Of a stretch of DNA of 64,000 nucleotides, positions 55,044 through 63,674 are shown in pieces. Position 1 is the stretch's first letter. Each line of letters begins with the position of its first letter. The position numbers and the translations under genes were made by a program. Under the pieces are notes generated by a model, which saw nothing but the letters and a program-made list of their open reading frames with translations, did no database searches and was not told where the DNA came from. This stretch comes from Streptomyces sp. NBC_00154 (GTDB taxonomy: Bacteria > Actinomycetota > Actinomycetes > Streptomycetales > Streptomycetaceae). The stretch spans positions 744,001-808,000 of the forward strand of contig NZ_JAPEMI010000001.1 in NCBI RefSeq assembly GCF_026342835.1. Direction: 5' to 3'.

Positions 55044-56438
55044 TCAGCTCGACAGGTGGTCCAGGATCTGCGGGCCGAGGTCCGTGACGTCGCCCGCGCC
55101 CATGGTGAGAACGAGGTCACCGGGCTTCGCCATTCCCGCGACGACCTCGGGGACCGCCGCCTTGTCGTGGACGGCGGTGACGTCGGCGCCGGCCGCCTTC
55201 GCCGCGTCGATGATCAGGGTGCTGGTGACGCCCGGGATCGGGTCCTCACGGGCCGGGTAGATGTCCAGGACCACGGAGGCGTCGGCGAGGGCGAGGGCTT
55301 GGCCCATCTCCGTACCGAGCTCCTGGGTGCGGGAGAAGAGGTGCGGCTGGAAGACGACCAGGAGGCGCGCGTCGGAAGCGGCGCCGCGCATCGCTTCGAG
55401 GTCGGCGGTCATCTCCGTCGGGTGGTGCGCGTACGAGTCGATGACCTGGACGCCCGCCGCCTCGCCCTTGAGCTGGAGGCGGCGCTTGACCCCGGTGTAC
55501 TTGCCGAGCGCGGAGGCCAGATTGTGGGCCGGGATGCCCAGTGCGACACCGGCGGCCAGGGCGGCGACCGCGTTGTGGGCGTAGTGGCTGCCCGGGACGG
55601 AGACCGTGAACGTGAGGAACTTGCCGTTCAGGACGACCGTGACTTCGCTGGTCAGACCGCGCGGGGTGATCTTGTGGACGCGTACGTCGGCGGTCTCGGC
55701 CTCACCGTACGTGACGATGTTGAGGGAGGAGAGGTCGCGTACGCGCCTCGTCAGCTCGACGGCGCCGGACTGGTCCGCGGAGACGACCAGGGTGCCACCG
55801 GGGACGATCTTCCCGACGAACGTCTCGAAGGAGTCGTAGATCTCGTCCATCGAGGCGTAATTCGCGTGGTGGTCCAGCTCCACGTTGAGGACGATCGCGA
55901 CCTCGGGGTCGTACTTCTGGAAGCTGCGGTCGCTCTCGTCGGCCTCGGCGACGAAGATGTCGCCCTCACCGTGCGTCGCGTTGGTGCCGGGGCCCGCCAG
56001 GTCGCCGCCGATGGCGTACGACGGGTCGAGGCCCAGCTCGGAGAGGGCGACGGCCAGCATCGACGTGGTGGTCGTCTTGCCGTGGGTGCCGGCGACGGCG
56101 ATGGCGCGCAGGCCCTGCATCAGCGAGGCGAGCGCGTCCGATCGGTGCACGACGGGGACCGACCGCTCGGCGGCGCGCAGCAGCTCCGGGTTGTCGGCGC
56201 GGATGGCGCTGGAAACGACCACGCAGGACGCGTCGTCCGCCAGATGACCGGCGGCGTGCCCGATGTGGACGGTCGCGCCCAGTGCCCGCAGGGCCTCGGC
56301 CGTGCCGGACTCCTTGGCGTCGCTGCCAGCGACCTTCGCGCCGCGCCGGGCGAGGATCTTCGCGATGCCCGACATTCCGGCGCCGCCGATGCCGATGAAG
56401 TGCGGTCGTTCCATGGCGGCAGGAATACCGGGTGCCAT
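55044..56438 (-). CDS. murC: UDP-N-acetylmuramate--L-alanine ligase MurC
   Basis: A 464-residue cytoplasmic Mur ligase that adds L-Ala to UDP-MurNAc in peptidoglycan synthesis. N-terminal Rossmann domain: PHFIGIGGAGMSGIAKILARRGAKVAGSDAKES. ATP loop: AVAGTHGKTTTTSM. ADESDRSF and NVELDHHANY hold the Mg and substrate contacts; SYAHHPTEMTADLEAMR and VFQPHLFSRTQEL close the C-terminal domain. In Streptomyces murC is usually outside the main division-cell-wall cluster, as here. ATG 56438. Confidence 0.97.
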   Translation of the reverse strand: MAPGIPAAMERPHFIGIGGAGMSGIAKILARRGAKVAGSDAKESGTAEALRALGATVHIGHAAGHLADDASCVVVSSAIRADNPELLRAAERSVPVVHRSDALASLMQGLRAIAVAGTHGKTTTTSMLAVALSELGLDPSYAIGGDLAGPGTNATHGEGDIFVAEADESDRSFQKYDPEVAIVLNVELDHHANYASMDEIYDSFETFVGKIVPGGTLVVSADQSGAVELTRRVRDLSSLNIVTYGEAETADVRVHKITPRGLTSEVTVVLNGKFLTFTVSVPGSHYAHNAVAALAAGVALGIPAHNLASALGKYTGVKRRLQLKGEAAGVQVIDSYAHHPTEMTADLEAMRGAASDARLLVVFQPHLFSRTQELGTEMGQALALADASVVLDIYPAREDPIPGVTSTLIIDAAKAAGADVTAVHDKAAVPEVVAGMAKPGDLVLTMGAGDVTDLGPQILDHLSS

Positions 56439-56477
56439 GCGCGTATCTCCCAAAAGTTGTGGTGCGACGCCCCCAGC

Positions 56478-56948
56478 CTATTCGCTGTGCGCGAAGAGTT
56501 TGAGCACAGGTACGCCGACCTTGTGCCGGGCCCTGGACGCCCAGTCACGGTGGAAGAACTCCTCCACGTAGTGCGGGGCGGTCAGCACGATGACCTCGTC
56601 GGCCCCCGCCTCGTCGACCACGGATTTCAGCTTGTCCAGCGGGTGGTCCTCGACCACTTGTCCGACCGCTTCGGAGCCCGCCTTGCGCAGCGCGGCGAGC
56701 GAGACCTCGAGGGCCAGCTCGGCGGACTGCCTGGCGTCCTTGCCCTCGGGCTCCCCGAGCTCGCGGGCCGCTTCCTTCAGCTCGCCGATCGCCACGTCGT
56801 CGATGGCGCGCAGCAGTACGTCGGCCTGGTCACCGCGCGGCTGCATCAGTACGACGAACGAGGTCCCCTCGTCCCCGTGGAGGGTGGTGACGAACTCGAC
56901 GTCCTCGGAAGTGAGGGGCTTCTCGATCATCAAAACGCTGGTGAACAC
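56478..56948 (-). CDS. Universal-stress-like (UspA-fold) protein, sometimes labelled indole-3-glycerol phosphate synthase
   Basis: A 156-residue protein conserved next to murC in Streptomyces. It is predicted as an alpha/beta fold ending ADEVIVLTAPHYVEEFFHRDWASRARHKVGVPVLKLF, similar to the last half of UspA-fold proteins. No ATP-binding G-loop is complete. Public annotations call it indole-3-glycerol phosphate synthase, which nothing in the sequence supports. GTG 56948 begins the conserved VFTSVLMIEKPLTSEDVEF. Function unknown. Confidence 0.75.
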   Translation of the reverse strand: MFTSVLMIEKPLTSEDVEFVTTLHGDEGTSFVVLMQPRGDQADVLLRAIDDVAIGELKEAARELGEPEGKDARQSAELALEVSLAALRKAGSEAVGQVVEDHPLDKLKSVVDEAGADEVIVLTAPHYVEEFFHRDWASRARHKVGVPVLKLFAHSE

Positions 56949-57079
56949 CACAGGCGCCCTTCTGTTCCATCGACCGTCGCAGGCCGCTGCCGAAACCGTC
57001 CTTCCCCGTGCCGGCACGGGGACTGCGAGAGCTATTGTGCCCACCGGAAGCTAACCGGAACGGGATATTCCGCTTATTG

Positions 57080-57844
57080 TCAGATCCGACGGTACCGAGT
57101 GAAGAGGAACCCGGCCTCCTCCAGCAGCGACGCCAGGGTGAATCGTTCCGGCACCGCCACCGCCGGACCTCCGGCGATCCGCTGGGCGTCCCCGGCCGTC
57201 AGCATCGGCGAGAGGGTCAGACACAGCTCGTCCAGCACCCCGGCAGCGATGAACTGACCGAGCAGCCGGGGTCCGCCCTCCGCCAGCTGCCGCTTGAGCC
57301 CGCGGTCCGCGAGTTCCCGTACGGCCCTGGCGGGGTCCACCCGGGAGCCCTCCCCCGCGGTCACCACCTCGGCGCCCGCCTTCCGGGCCGCTTCGATCCG
57401 ATCCGGCGGCGCGCCGTTGCCGGTGAGGACGAGGGTCGGGACGAGCGGCGAGACGAACAGCGGAAGCGAGAAGTCCAGATCCAGGCTGCCGCTGACCACG
57501 GCGATCGCCGGGGCGGGCCCTTGCCCGGCCGCCGCCCGCCGCGCGGCGAAGGCCTCCCGGGCCCGGGCCGGCCGGTATCCCTCCATGCGCACGGTCTCCG
57601 CACCCACCACGACGACATCGGCCAGGCCGCGCAACGTACCGAAGATCCGCATGTCCGTCTCGCAGGAGATCGGCTGCGAGCGGCCGTCGTGCTGGGCGGC
57701 GCCGTCGAGCGTGGAGACCATGTTGGCGCGCAGCCACGGGCCGTCCCCTGCGGGGTACGCATAGGCGTCGGCCAGCTCGTCCAGACTCCACTCCCCTGCT
57801 TCGGCAGCCGGTGTCTGGTCGGTCACAGGGAAGAGGCGTCGCAT
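57080..57844 (-). CDS. Pyrimidine reductase family protein (RibD C-terminal-like)
   Basis: A 254-residue dihydrofolate-reductase-fold protein matching the RibD reductase domain. WLRANMVSTLDGAAQHDGRSQPISCETDMRIFGTLRGLADVVVVGAETVRMEGY is the NADPH/substrate region. LKRQLAEGGPRLLGQFIAAGVLDELCLTLSPMLTAG is the conserved C-terminal part. It has no deaminase domain, so it may be a stand-alone riboflavin-pathway reductase or a related enzyme. It diverges from zapE with 36 bases between starts. Confidence 0.88.
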   Translation of the reverse strand: MRRLFPVTDQTPAAEAGEWSLDELADAYAYPAGDGPWLRANMVSTLDGAAQHDGRSQPISCETDMRIFGTLRGLADVVVVGAETVRMEGYRPARAREAFAARRAAAGQGPAPAIAVVSGSLDLDFSLPLFVSPLVPTLVLTGNGAPPDRIEAARKAGAEVVTAGEGSRVDPARAVRELADRGLKRQLAEGGPRLLGQFIAAGVLDELCLTLSPMLTAGDAQRIAGGPAVAVPERFTLASLLEEAGFLFTRYRRI

Positions 57845-57880
57845 TCGTGCAGTCTCGCACGGCGCTTAAGCTTGACAGCT

Positions 57881-58972
57881 GTGTCGTCCTCCACCGCCGT
57901 GCCTGGGCAGAGTCCCATAGCCGAAACGGCCCCGCTGTCCCTGTGCGCCCTTGAGCCGCACGTCCCTGCCGACCGTCTGGTCGCCGAGATGGTGCCGCCG
58001 CCGCGCTTCGACACGGTGCGCTTCGACACGTACGTCCCCGACCCCGACCAGCCCAGTCAGGTCGAGGCGGTCAAGGTCCTCAGCGAGTTCGCGACCGGGC
58101 TCGGCGGTGCGCACGCCACAGGTGTGGGCAAGCGCAAGTGGTTCAGCAGGAAGGCTGCGCCGGTGGCCGGGCCGCTCGGTGTGTATCTCGACGGTGGTTA
58201 CGGCGTCGGCAAGACGCACCTGCTGGCCTCGCTCTGGCACGCCACGCCCGCCGCCCCGTCGCTCAAGGCGTTCGGCACCTTCGTGGAGCTGACAAACCTG
58301 GTGGGCGCCCTGGGCTTCCAGCAGACCGTGCAGACACTCAGCGGGCACCGGCTGCTCTGCATCGACGAGTTCGAACTCGACGACCCGGGCGACACCGTCC
58401 TCGTGTCGTCGCTGCTCAGCAGGCTGGTCGAGGCGGGGGTCGCGCTGGCCGCCACCTCCAACACGCTGCCCGGCAAGCTCGGCGAGGGGCGCTTCGCCGC
58501 CGCCGACTTCCTGCGGGAGATCCAGGGCCTGTCCTCGCACTTCCGCCCGCTGCGGATCGATGGCGAGGACTACCGGCACCGCGGGCTGCCCGAGGCCCCC
58601 GCGCCGTACTCCGACGAGCAGGTCACCAGGGCGGCGTACGCCACCGAGGGCGCGAGCCTGGACGACTTCCCGTCGCTGCTCGACCATCTGGCCCGTGTCC
58701 ATCCGAGCCGGTACGGCGCGCTGACGGACGGCATCCGGGCGGTCTGCCTCACCGACGTGCAGCCGGTGCCGGACCAGTCGACGGCGCTGCGGCTCGTGGT
58801 GCTCGCCGACCGGCTGTACGACCGCGAGATACCGGTGCTCGCCTCCGGGCTCCCGTTCGACCGGCTGTTCAGCGACGAGATGCTGAACGGGGGGTACCGG
58901 AAGAAGTACTTCCGGGCGATCTCCCGGCTGACGGCGCTGGCGCGCGACGCAAAGGGACTGGTGGCGCAGTAG
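57881..58972 (+). CDS. zapE: Cell division protein ZapE (AFG1-like ATPase)
   Basis: A 363-residue P-loop ATPase. Walker A is YLDGGYGVGKTHLLASLWHA, Walker B is RLLCIDEFELDDPGDT, sensor 1 is LAATSNTLPGKLGEGRFAAADFLREIQ, and the C-terminal end is LPFDRLFSDEMLNGGYRKKYFRAISRLTAL. In E. coli ZapE acts at the FtsZ ring under stress; in Streptomyces the role is untested. GTG 57881 is taken. A TTGACA lies just before the start (57872-57877) but has no -10 in a suitable place. Confidence 0.93.
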   Translation: MSSSTAVPGQSPIAETAPLSLCALEPHVPADRLVAEMVPPPRFDTVRFDTYVPDPDQPSQVEAVKVLSEFATGLGGAHATGVGKRKWFSRKAAPVAGPLGVYLDGGYGVGKTHLLASLWHATPAAPSLKAFGTFVELTNLVGALGFQQTVQTLSGHRLLCIDEFELDDPGDTVLVSSLLSRLVEAGVALAATSNTLPGKLGEGRFAAADFLREIQGLSSHFRPLRIDGEDYRHRGLPEAPAPYSDEQVTRAAYATEGASLDDFPSLLDHLARVHPSRYGALTDGIRAVCLTDVQPVPDQSTALRLVVLADRLYDREIPVLASGLPFDRLFSDEMLNGGYRKKYFRAISRLTALARDAKGLVAQ

Positions 58973-58973
58973 G

Positions 58974-59001
58974 TTCGGATGCGGTAACTCCATCATCCGA
59001 A
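58974..59001 (+). promoter_or_regulatory. Inverted repeat before the OsmC gene
   Basis: ttcggatg (58974-58981) and catccgaa (58994-59001), an 8-base perfect repeat with 12 bases between, begins right after the zapE stop and ends 10 bases before the OsmC ATG, touching its ribosome site (aaggga). It may be an operator for a peroxide sensor or an RNA hairpin controlling translation. Confidence 0.4.
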
Positions 59002-59011
59002 GGGAACCAGC

Positions 59012-59437
59012 ATGGCAACCACGCGTCAGGCGCACACGGTCTGGGAAGGCAACCTGATCGAGGGCGAGGGCGTTGTCACCTTCGACTCCTCCGGCATCGG
59101 GGAGTACGCGGTGTCGTGGCCGTCCCGCGCGGAAAAGGCGAACGGCAAGACCAGCCCGGAGGAGCTCATCGCGGCGGCGCACTCCAGCTGCTTCTCGATG
59201 GCGCTGTCCAACGGTCTGACCACGGCCGGCAACGCGCCGACCCGGCTGAACACCCAGGCCGAGGTCACCTTCCAGCCCGGCACCGGCATCACCGGCATCC
59301 ACCTCACCGTGCAGGGCGAGGTGCCCGGTCTCGACGAGGCGGGCTTCGTCAAGGCGGCCGAGGACGCCAAGGCGAACTGCCCGGTCAGCCAGGCGCTCAC
59401 GGGCACGACGATCACGTTGACCGCTTCGCTCGTCTGA
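59012..59437 (+). CDS. OsmC-family peroxiredoxin
   Basis: A 141-residue OsmC protein. TSPEELIAAAHSSCFSMALS holds the first redox Cys and NCPVSQAL holds the second; Glu at SPEELIAA fits the active site. It reduces organic hydroperoxides in the cytoplasm. The gene follows zapE by 39 bases, with an inverted repeat between. Confidence 0.93.
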   Translation: MATTRQAHTVWEGNLIEGEGVVTFDSSGIGEYAVSWPSRAEKANGKTSPEELIAAAHSSCFSMALSNGLTTAGNAPTRLNTQAEVTFQPGTGITGIHLTVQGEVPGLDEAGFVKAAEDAKANCPVSQALTGTTITLTASLV

Positions 59438-59563
59438 TCCCACGGGCCACGGCAGGCCCGCGACGCGCCACCAGGCACAGTGGCCCGCATGGTTCCCGTG
59501 CGGCGATACGCGTGGTACACACATGCGGGTCACTTCTCCTGTCCGCCAGCAGGGAGTTGCCTC

Positions 59564-60943
59564 ATGTCATCTGCACCAGCACGACGACTCGCAACACGAC
59601 GACAGGTCCTGGCCGGCAGCGGTGCGACCGCTGTCTCGATCGCCTTCGCCGGGGCCTTCTCCGAACTCTTCGCGGGCACCGCCGCCGCCCGTGGCCACAG
59701 CGGCTACGGACCGCTGGTCCCCGACCCGGACGGCCTGCTCGATCTGCCGAAGGGCTTCCGCTACCGGGTGCTGTCCCGAGAGGGCGACCGGCTCCGCTCC
59801 GGCGAGGGCCCGGTCCCCAGCAACCACGACGGCATGGCTGCCTTCGCCGGCCACCGGGGCCGCGTCCATCTCGTCCGCAACCACGAGAACCGGGTCACCG
59901 CGAAGATCGCGGTCCCGGCCGTCGAAGGCCTCACCTACGACCCGATGGGCAAGGGCGGCTGCACAGCACTGGAGCTCGACAGCCGCGGCGCCGTCCTCGG
60001 CGAACGCGTGGCCATCGCCGGCACGGCGGTGAACTGCGCGGGCGGCCGCACCCCTTGGAACACCTGGCTGACCTGCGAGGAGACCGAGGACCGAGCCGGC
60101 ACCAACGGCTACACCAAGGACCACGGCTTCATCTTCGAGGTGGACGGCGCCGACCCGCACCGCACCGGAGCCGTGCCGCTCACCGCGATGGGCCGGTTCC
60201 AGCACGAGGCGATCGCGATCGATCCGAACAACGGGATCGTCTACGAGACGGAGGACGCGTTCGAGAAGCCGTTCGGGCTCTTCTACCGCTTCCTGCCGGA
60301 GAAACCACTGGGCGGCACGGGCTCCTTGCGGGCCGGCGGCGAACTGCAGGCCATGCGGGTGCCCGGCGTCCCCGACCTCTCCGTCATCCAGGAGACCGGT
60401 GCGAGCTTCGACCGGATCGAGTGGGTCCCCGTACCGGATCCGCAGGCCGCGGGGACGCCCATCCGGCTGCAGGACTTCGGTCCGAAGGGCATCACACACG
60501 CCCAGAAGCTGGAGGGCTGCTACTGGGGCGGCTCGTCGGTCTACTTCGTCTCCAGCTTCGCGCAGAGTGCGGCGGGCTCGGCAGCCGACCACTTCGGCCA
60601 GGTGTGGCGGTACGAACCGAAGCGCCGCCGCCTCACCCTGGTGGTCGTCTTCGGCCCCGGTACGGATGTTCAGCTGCCCGGCGAGTCCCCCGACAACATC
60701 TGCCTGTCGTCCGACGGCGGGCTGATGGTGTGCGAGGACGGCAACGGCGCCCAGCATGTGTTCGGTGTGACGCGGAGCGGCGAGGTGTACGCGATGGCGC
60801 GCGGCCGCCAGAACATCGGTACGCCCCAGGAGCCGGAGTGGGGCGAGTTCGCCGGGGTCACGTTCGCGCCGGACGGCGGAACGATGTTCGTGAACTGCTA
60901 CACGCCCGGGACGACGTTCGCCGTGACGGGCCCTTGGCGCTGA
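59564..60943 (+). CDS. DUF839/PhoX-family phosphatase-like protein with TAT signal
   Basis: A 459-residue secreted protein. The N-terminus TRRQVLAGSGATAVSIAFAGAFS is a twin-arginine signal. The body is a beta-propeller of the PhoX/DUF839 family: SNHDGMAAFAGHRGRVHLVRNHENR, TPWNTWLTCEETE, RFQHEAIAIDP, EDAFEKPFGLFYRFLP, QLPGESPDNICLSSDGGLMVCEDG and the end FAGVTFAPDGGTMFVNCYTPGTTFAV. The metal-binding residues of PhoX alkaline phosphatase (Glu in CEETED, Glu in FQHEA, Asp in SPDN) are kept. Calcium-dependent phosphatase is likely. AGGGAG precedes ATG 59564. Confidence 0.88.
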   Translation: MSSAPARRLATRRQVLAGSGATAVSIAFAGAFSELFAGTAAARGHSGYGPLVPDPDGLLDLPKGFRYRVLSREGDRLRSGEGPVPSNHDGMAAFAGHRGRVHLVRNHENRVTAKIAVPAVEGLTYDPMGKGGCTALELDSRGAVLGERVAIAGTAVNCAGGRTPWNTWLTCEETEDRAGTNGYTKDHGFIFEVDGADPHRTGAVPLTAMGRFQHEAIAIDPNNGIVYETEDAFEKPFGLFYRFLPEKPLGGTGSLRAGGELQAMRVPGVPDLSVIQETGASFDRIEWVPVPDPQAAGTPIRLQDFGPKGITHAQKLEGCYWGGSSVYFVSSFAQSAAGSAADHFGQVWRYEPKRRRLTLVVVFGPGTDVQLPGESPDNICLSSDGGLMVCEDGNGAQHVFGVTRSGEVYAMARGRQNIGTPQEPEWGEFAGVTFAPDGGTMFVNCYTPGTTFAVTGPWR

Positions 60944-60963
60944 TGCGACTGATGCGCTGAGCA

Positions 60964-61003
60964 GTACGGGGGCGGCGGGCGGCACCGTCCGCCGCCCCCG
61001 TAC
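60964..61003 (+). terminator. Hairpin terminator after the PhoX-like gene
   Basis: A perfect 15-base inverted repeat (gtacgggggcggcgg at 60964-60978, ccgccgcccccgtac at 60989-61003) with a ten-base loop begins 20 bases past the PhoX-like stop; it could also serve the minus-strand gene that ends at 61134. Confidence 0.8.
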
Positions 61004-61133
61004 CGGATCGGTCCGCGGCGCCCACCAGTTGGTGAAGGGCCCTCGAGGTCTCCCGTGGCCGGGTCGGCCGGCGCCGGGGAGGAGCGGCTGTCGATGTCGC
61101 CCGCGGTGTTCTTCTGCACCCGCTCCCGGCTCG

Positions 61134-61328
61134 TCAGCCCGAGCAGGCCGTGCGCTGCGCCTCCTGCCACTCGCAGACCGGGCAGAGCGTGATCCCCTTG
61201 ACCGACTCCGGATACTCGGTCGGCTCCCGGCACAGCACGCACTCGGCGTACGGAGGTCCCGATTCCGGTGCGTCGGAAGCCACCGGCACGGGCCTCGCGC
61301 CGGGCGTCTCGCAGTACGACTCGTCCAT
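61134..61328 (-). CDS. Small zinc-ribbon-like hypothetical protein
   Basis: A 64-residue protein with two CxxC pairs: CVLCREPTEYPESVKGITLCPVCEWQEAQRTACSG. It looks like a zinc ribbon. The start MDESYCETPG is chosen over a codon six bases upstream. Homologues are common in Streptomyces and have no assigned function. It is 40 bases downstream of the ABC permease gene on the same strand. Confidence 0.75.
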   Translation of the reverse strand: MDESYCETPGARPVPVASDAPESGPPYAECVLCREPTEYPESVKGITLCPVCEWQEAQRTACSG

Positions 61329-61368
61329 GCGCACAAGCCTAAGGGCTGTCCCGTAGGACAGCCCTTGG

Positions 61369-62037
61369 TCACCCGCGCAGCGAAGTGAGCCGGCAGACCA
61401 CCGTCCCCACCGCGGCGGCCACGGCAGCGGCGCAGATCAGCGGCAGGACGGGAATGTGGACCGCCCCGGTCAGCGATCCGGTGACCAGCCCCGTGACCGC
61501 GTACTTCGCCGGCGAGCCGCTGGTCACCAGGGACAGCAGGGCGGCGAGCGCGGTGGCCGCGACCGACCAGCCGCGGCGGTGCAGCACCGGGCGCGTGCAC
61601 AGCGCGCCGACCGCCGCTCCGAGCAACGCGCAGCAGGCGGCGGCGAGCAGCCCGGCGAGTCCGGCGGGCAGCAGCGGGACGCGGACGGTGTGGTCGGCGT
61701 TGGCCGGATCGCTGATCAGCAGCACGATCGCGGTGGCCGCAGTGCCCAGCAGTCCGGCGCAGCCCACAGCGGTGAGCAGCGACGCCAGATGGACCTTCGG
61801 CTGCCCGGTCACGGCGGCGGCGACGGTCCGGGCGGCGGGCGGTTCCTGGGTGGCGCAGAGCTGGACGAGCCAGGCGCTGACGGGCAGGAGAGCGGCGGCG
61901 GCGTAACCGAGCGAGTCGAGCACGGGCTGCCCCGACTGGACTCCCACGGCGAGGAAGACCGCGTACAGGAGGACGGGGGCGAGCCAGCGCTGGGAGCGGA
62001 GCAGCAGGGCGGCCTGGTAGCGGATCAGCGCGGTCAT
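61369..62037 (-). CDS. ABC transporter permease (membrane subunit)
   Basis: A 222-residue membrane protein with about six helices (IRYQAALLLRSQRWLAPVLLYAVFLAVGV; SLLTAVGCAGLLGTAATAIVLLI; LLPAGLAGLLAAACCALLGAAVGAL; and others). It has no known substrate motif. Its start lies inside the end of the ATPase gene (four-base overlap, ATGA), so the two are a pair. Confidence 0.8.
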   Translation of the reverse strand: MTALIRYQAALLLRSQRWLAPVLLYAVFLAVGVQSGQPVLDSLGYAAAALLPVSAWLVQLCATQEPPAARTVAAAVTGQPKVHLASLLTAVGCAGLLGTAATAIVLLISDPANADHTVRVPLLPAGLAGLLAAACCALLGAAVGALCTRPVLHRRGWSVAATALAALLSLVTSGSPAKYAVTGLVTGSLTGAVHIPVLPLICAAAVAAAVGTVVCRLTSLRG

Positions 62038-62903
62038 GGGATCCGGGACGGTTCGGTCCGGGGCGTCGGTTCCGGTGCTGCCGCTGCCGACAGCTGCCGG
62101 ATGTGCCACGGCGGGCGGGCCGTCAGCAGGGCACGCAGGAGTGCGTCCGAGTACACGGCCGCGACCGTGAGCCGCACGGTGCCGTCGGGTCCGGGTTCCT
62201 GCGCGGGGGCACCCGGCAGCCCAGCCGGAAGGGTGGCCCCGGAGGCACCCGTGACCTCGATCCGTACCCGCGGCCCGGTCTCGGTCTCGGACGCCGCCTC
62301 CCGCGGCGCTACGGGGACGAGCCCGAGCCCCTCGACCCGGTGGGTGGCGTCGATCACGCCCGCCAGCCGGCGCGGATCATGGTCGACGAAGACGACGGTG
62401 GCTCCGGCCGTGACCCGTTCCGCGACGGCGCGATCCAGTTCGTCGCGGGCCGCGATGTCCAGGCCGGTCCATGCCTCGTCCAGGACCAGGAGTTCCGGTT
62501 CGGCCAGGAGGGCCTGGGCCACGGCGACCTTCTGGCTGGTGCCCTTGGAGAGTTCCGACAGCGGTGTACGGGCGTGGTCGGCGGCCCCGAACCGGGCCAG
62601 CCATGCCTGCGCCCGCCCGGTCGCCTCGGCGGTGCCCAGGCCGTGGATCCGGCCCAGGTGGACGAGGTACCGGGCCGCGGTGAAGGGCAGCGCCGCCGGG
62701 AAGCGCTCGGGGACGTAGGCCGTACGCGGCCTGCGGCCGGTGATCCGCCCCTCGGTCGGGGTGTCGATCCCCGCGAGCAGCCTCAGCAGGGTTGATTTGC
62801 CCGATCCGTTGGCCCCCTCGATCCGGACCAGGGCGTGCGCGGGCAGGTCGAGGTCGACCCCGCGCAGCACCCACGGTCCGCCGAGGCCGTAGCGACGGCC
62901 CAC
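62034..62903 (-). CDS. ABC transporter ATP-binding protein
   Basis: A 289-residue ATPase: Walker A GANGSGKSTLLRLLAG, signature LSKGTSQKVAVAQALL (an LSKGT variant), Walker B LLVLDEAWTGLD, switch His in VVFVDHDPRRLAG. The last ~90 residues are a Pro-rich tail with a weak beta pattern. The start is uncertain: GTG 62903 is the first usual start codon, but upstream reading (QLNLTG before it) matches the family and the frame stays open from a TGA at 62946-62948. A rare start such as CTG 62918 or 62912 is possible. It overlaps or abuts the AIM24 stop. Confidence 0.82.
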   Translation of the reverse strand: MGRRYGLGGPWVLRGVDLDLPAHALVRIEGANGSGKSTLLRLLAGIDTPTEGRITGRRPRTAYVPERFPAALPFTAARYLVHLGRIHGLGTAEATGRAQAWLARFGAADHARTPLSELSKGTSQKVAVAQALLAEPELLVLDEAWTGLDIAARDELDRAVAERVTAGATVVFVDHDPRRLAGVIDATHRVEGLGLVPVAPREAASETETGPRVRIEVTGASGATLPAGLPGAPAQEPGPDGTVRLTVAAVYSDALLRALLTARPPWHIRQLSAAAAPEPTPRTEPSRIP

Positions 62904-62914
62904 CCCGGTCAGGT

Positions 62915-63592
62915 TCAGTTGGCCGATGCCTTCTCGGGCTTGAGCTCACTGGGCCGTACGATCACGAACCCCTCGCCGTCCAGCCTCAGTTGGACGGCCT
63001 CCCCGGAGCCCCCGCGGATCATCGAGCCGAAGCTCTGCGAGCGGTGCAGCGACGTGGCCAGTTGGCTGCTCCAGCCGACCACGGCGTCCGTGTCGACGCA
63101 CACCGGCTGATGGGCTGTGACCGGGATCACTATGGGATGCCCCTCACACATCAGGCCGAGCTTGCCGTAGCCGCTGAAGACGCTGTTGAAGATTCCGCCG
63201 CCGGTCATTCCGGCACCCTTCACCGTCTTGATCTCGTACGAGAGCGTGGCGTCGAAACACAGGACGTTGCGACCGTTGATGGTGAGGACGTCGCCCTGTT
63301 CCATCTCCACGATGAAGCAGTTGGCGGCCTCGTGGGCGAACCACGCCTCACCCTGACCGCGGACCGCCATCAGCGGCAGCCCCTCTCCGGTGACGGCGCG
63401 CTTGAGCATGCCGCCGAGGCCCTGGCCCTTGCGCTCGAACTGCAGATCGCCGCGGAAGGCGACCATCGATCCCTGGCGTGCGTGCATCTCGCCGTTGACG
63501 GCGTACTTGATGGACTTGGTGTTCTGCAGGGTCATTCCGGGGGCGGTTGCCGGCTTGACCATGTTCTCGCTGGAAAAGAGATCGCTCTTCAT
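62915..63592 (-). CDS. AIM24-family protein
   Basis: A 225-residue beta-rich AIM24 (TIGR00266-like) protein. KYAVNGEMHARQGSMVAFRGDLQFERKGQGLGGMLKRAVTGEGLPLMAVRGQGEAWFAH is the family core. GYGKLGLMCEGHPIVIPV and QPVCVDTDAVVGW follow. Bacterial members are uncharacterised; the name comes from a mitochondrial protein needed for respiratory chain organisation. ATG 63592 has GAGG nine bases upstream; ATG 63601 is an alternative. Confidence 0.9.
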   Translation of the reverse strand: MKSDLFSSENMVKPATAPGMTLQNTKSIKYAVNGEMHARQGSMVAFRGDLQFERKGQGLGGMLKRAVTGEGLPLMAVRGQGEAWFAHEAANCFIVEMEQGDVLTINGRNVLCFDATLSYEIKTVKGAGMTGGGIFNSVFSGYGKLGLMCEGHPIVIPVTAHQPVCVDTDAVVGWSSQLATSLHRSQSFGSMIRGGSGEAVQLRLDGEGFVIVRPSELKPEKASAN

Positions 63593-63674
63593 GCGGTGCA
63601 TCCTCACCCGGAGCGATTCATTCCGCCAAGGAGCCGGGAAACCCGGGAGAGGGACGGCTGGCAGACTTGGACGA

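Noticed and set aside
56478-56948. Indole-3-glycerol phosphate synthase
   Set aside because: A label found on homologues, but the protein is too short and lacks the barrel and catalytic motifs of TrpC.
57872-57900. TTGACA before zapE as a promoter
   Set aside because: No -10-like sequence at a suitable distance, and the expected start site would fall inside the gene.
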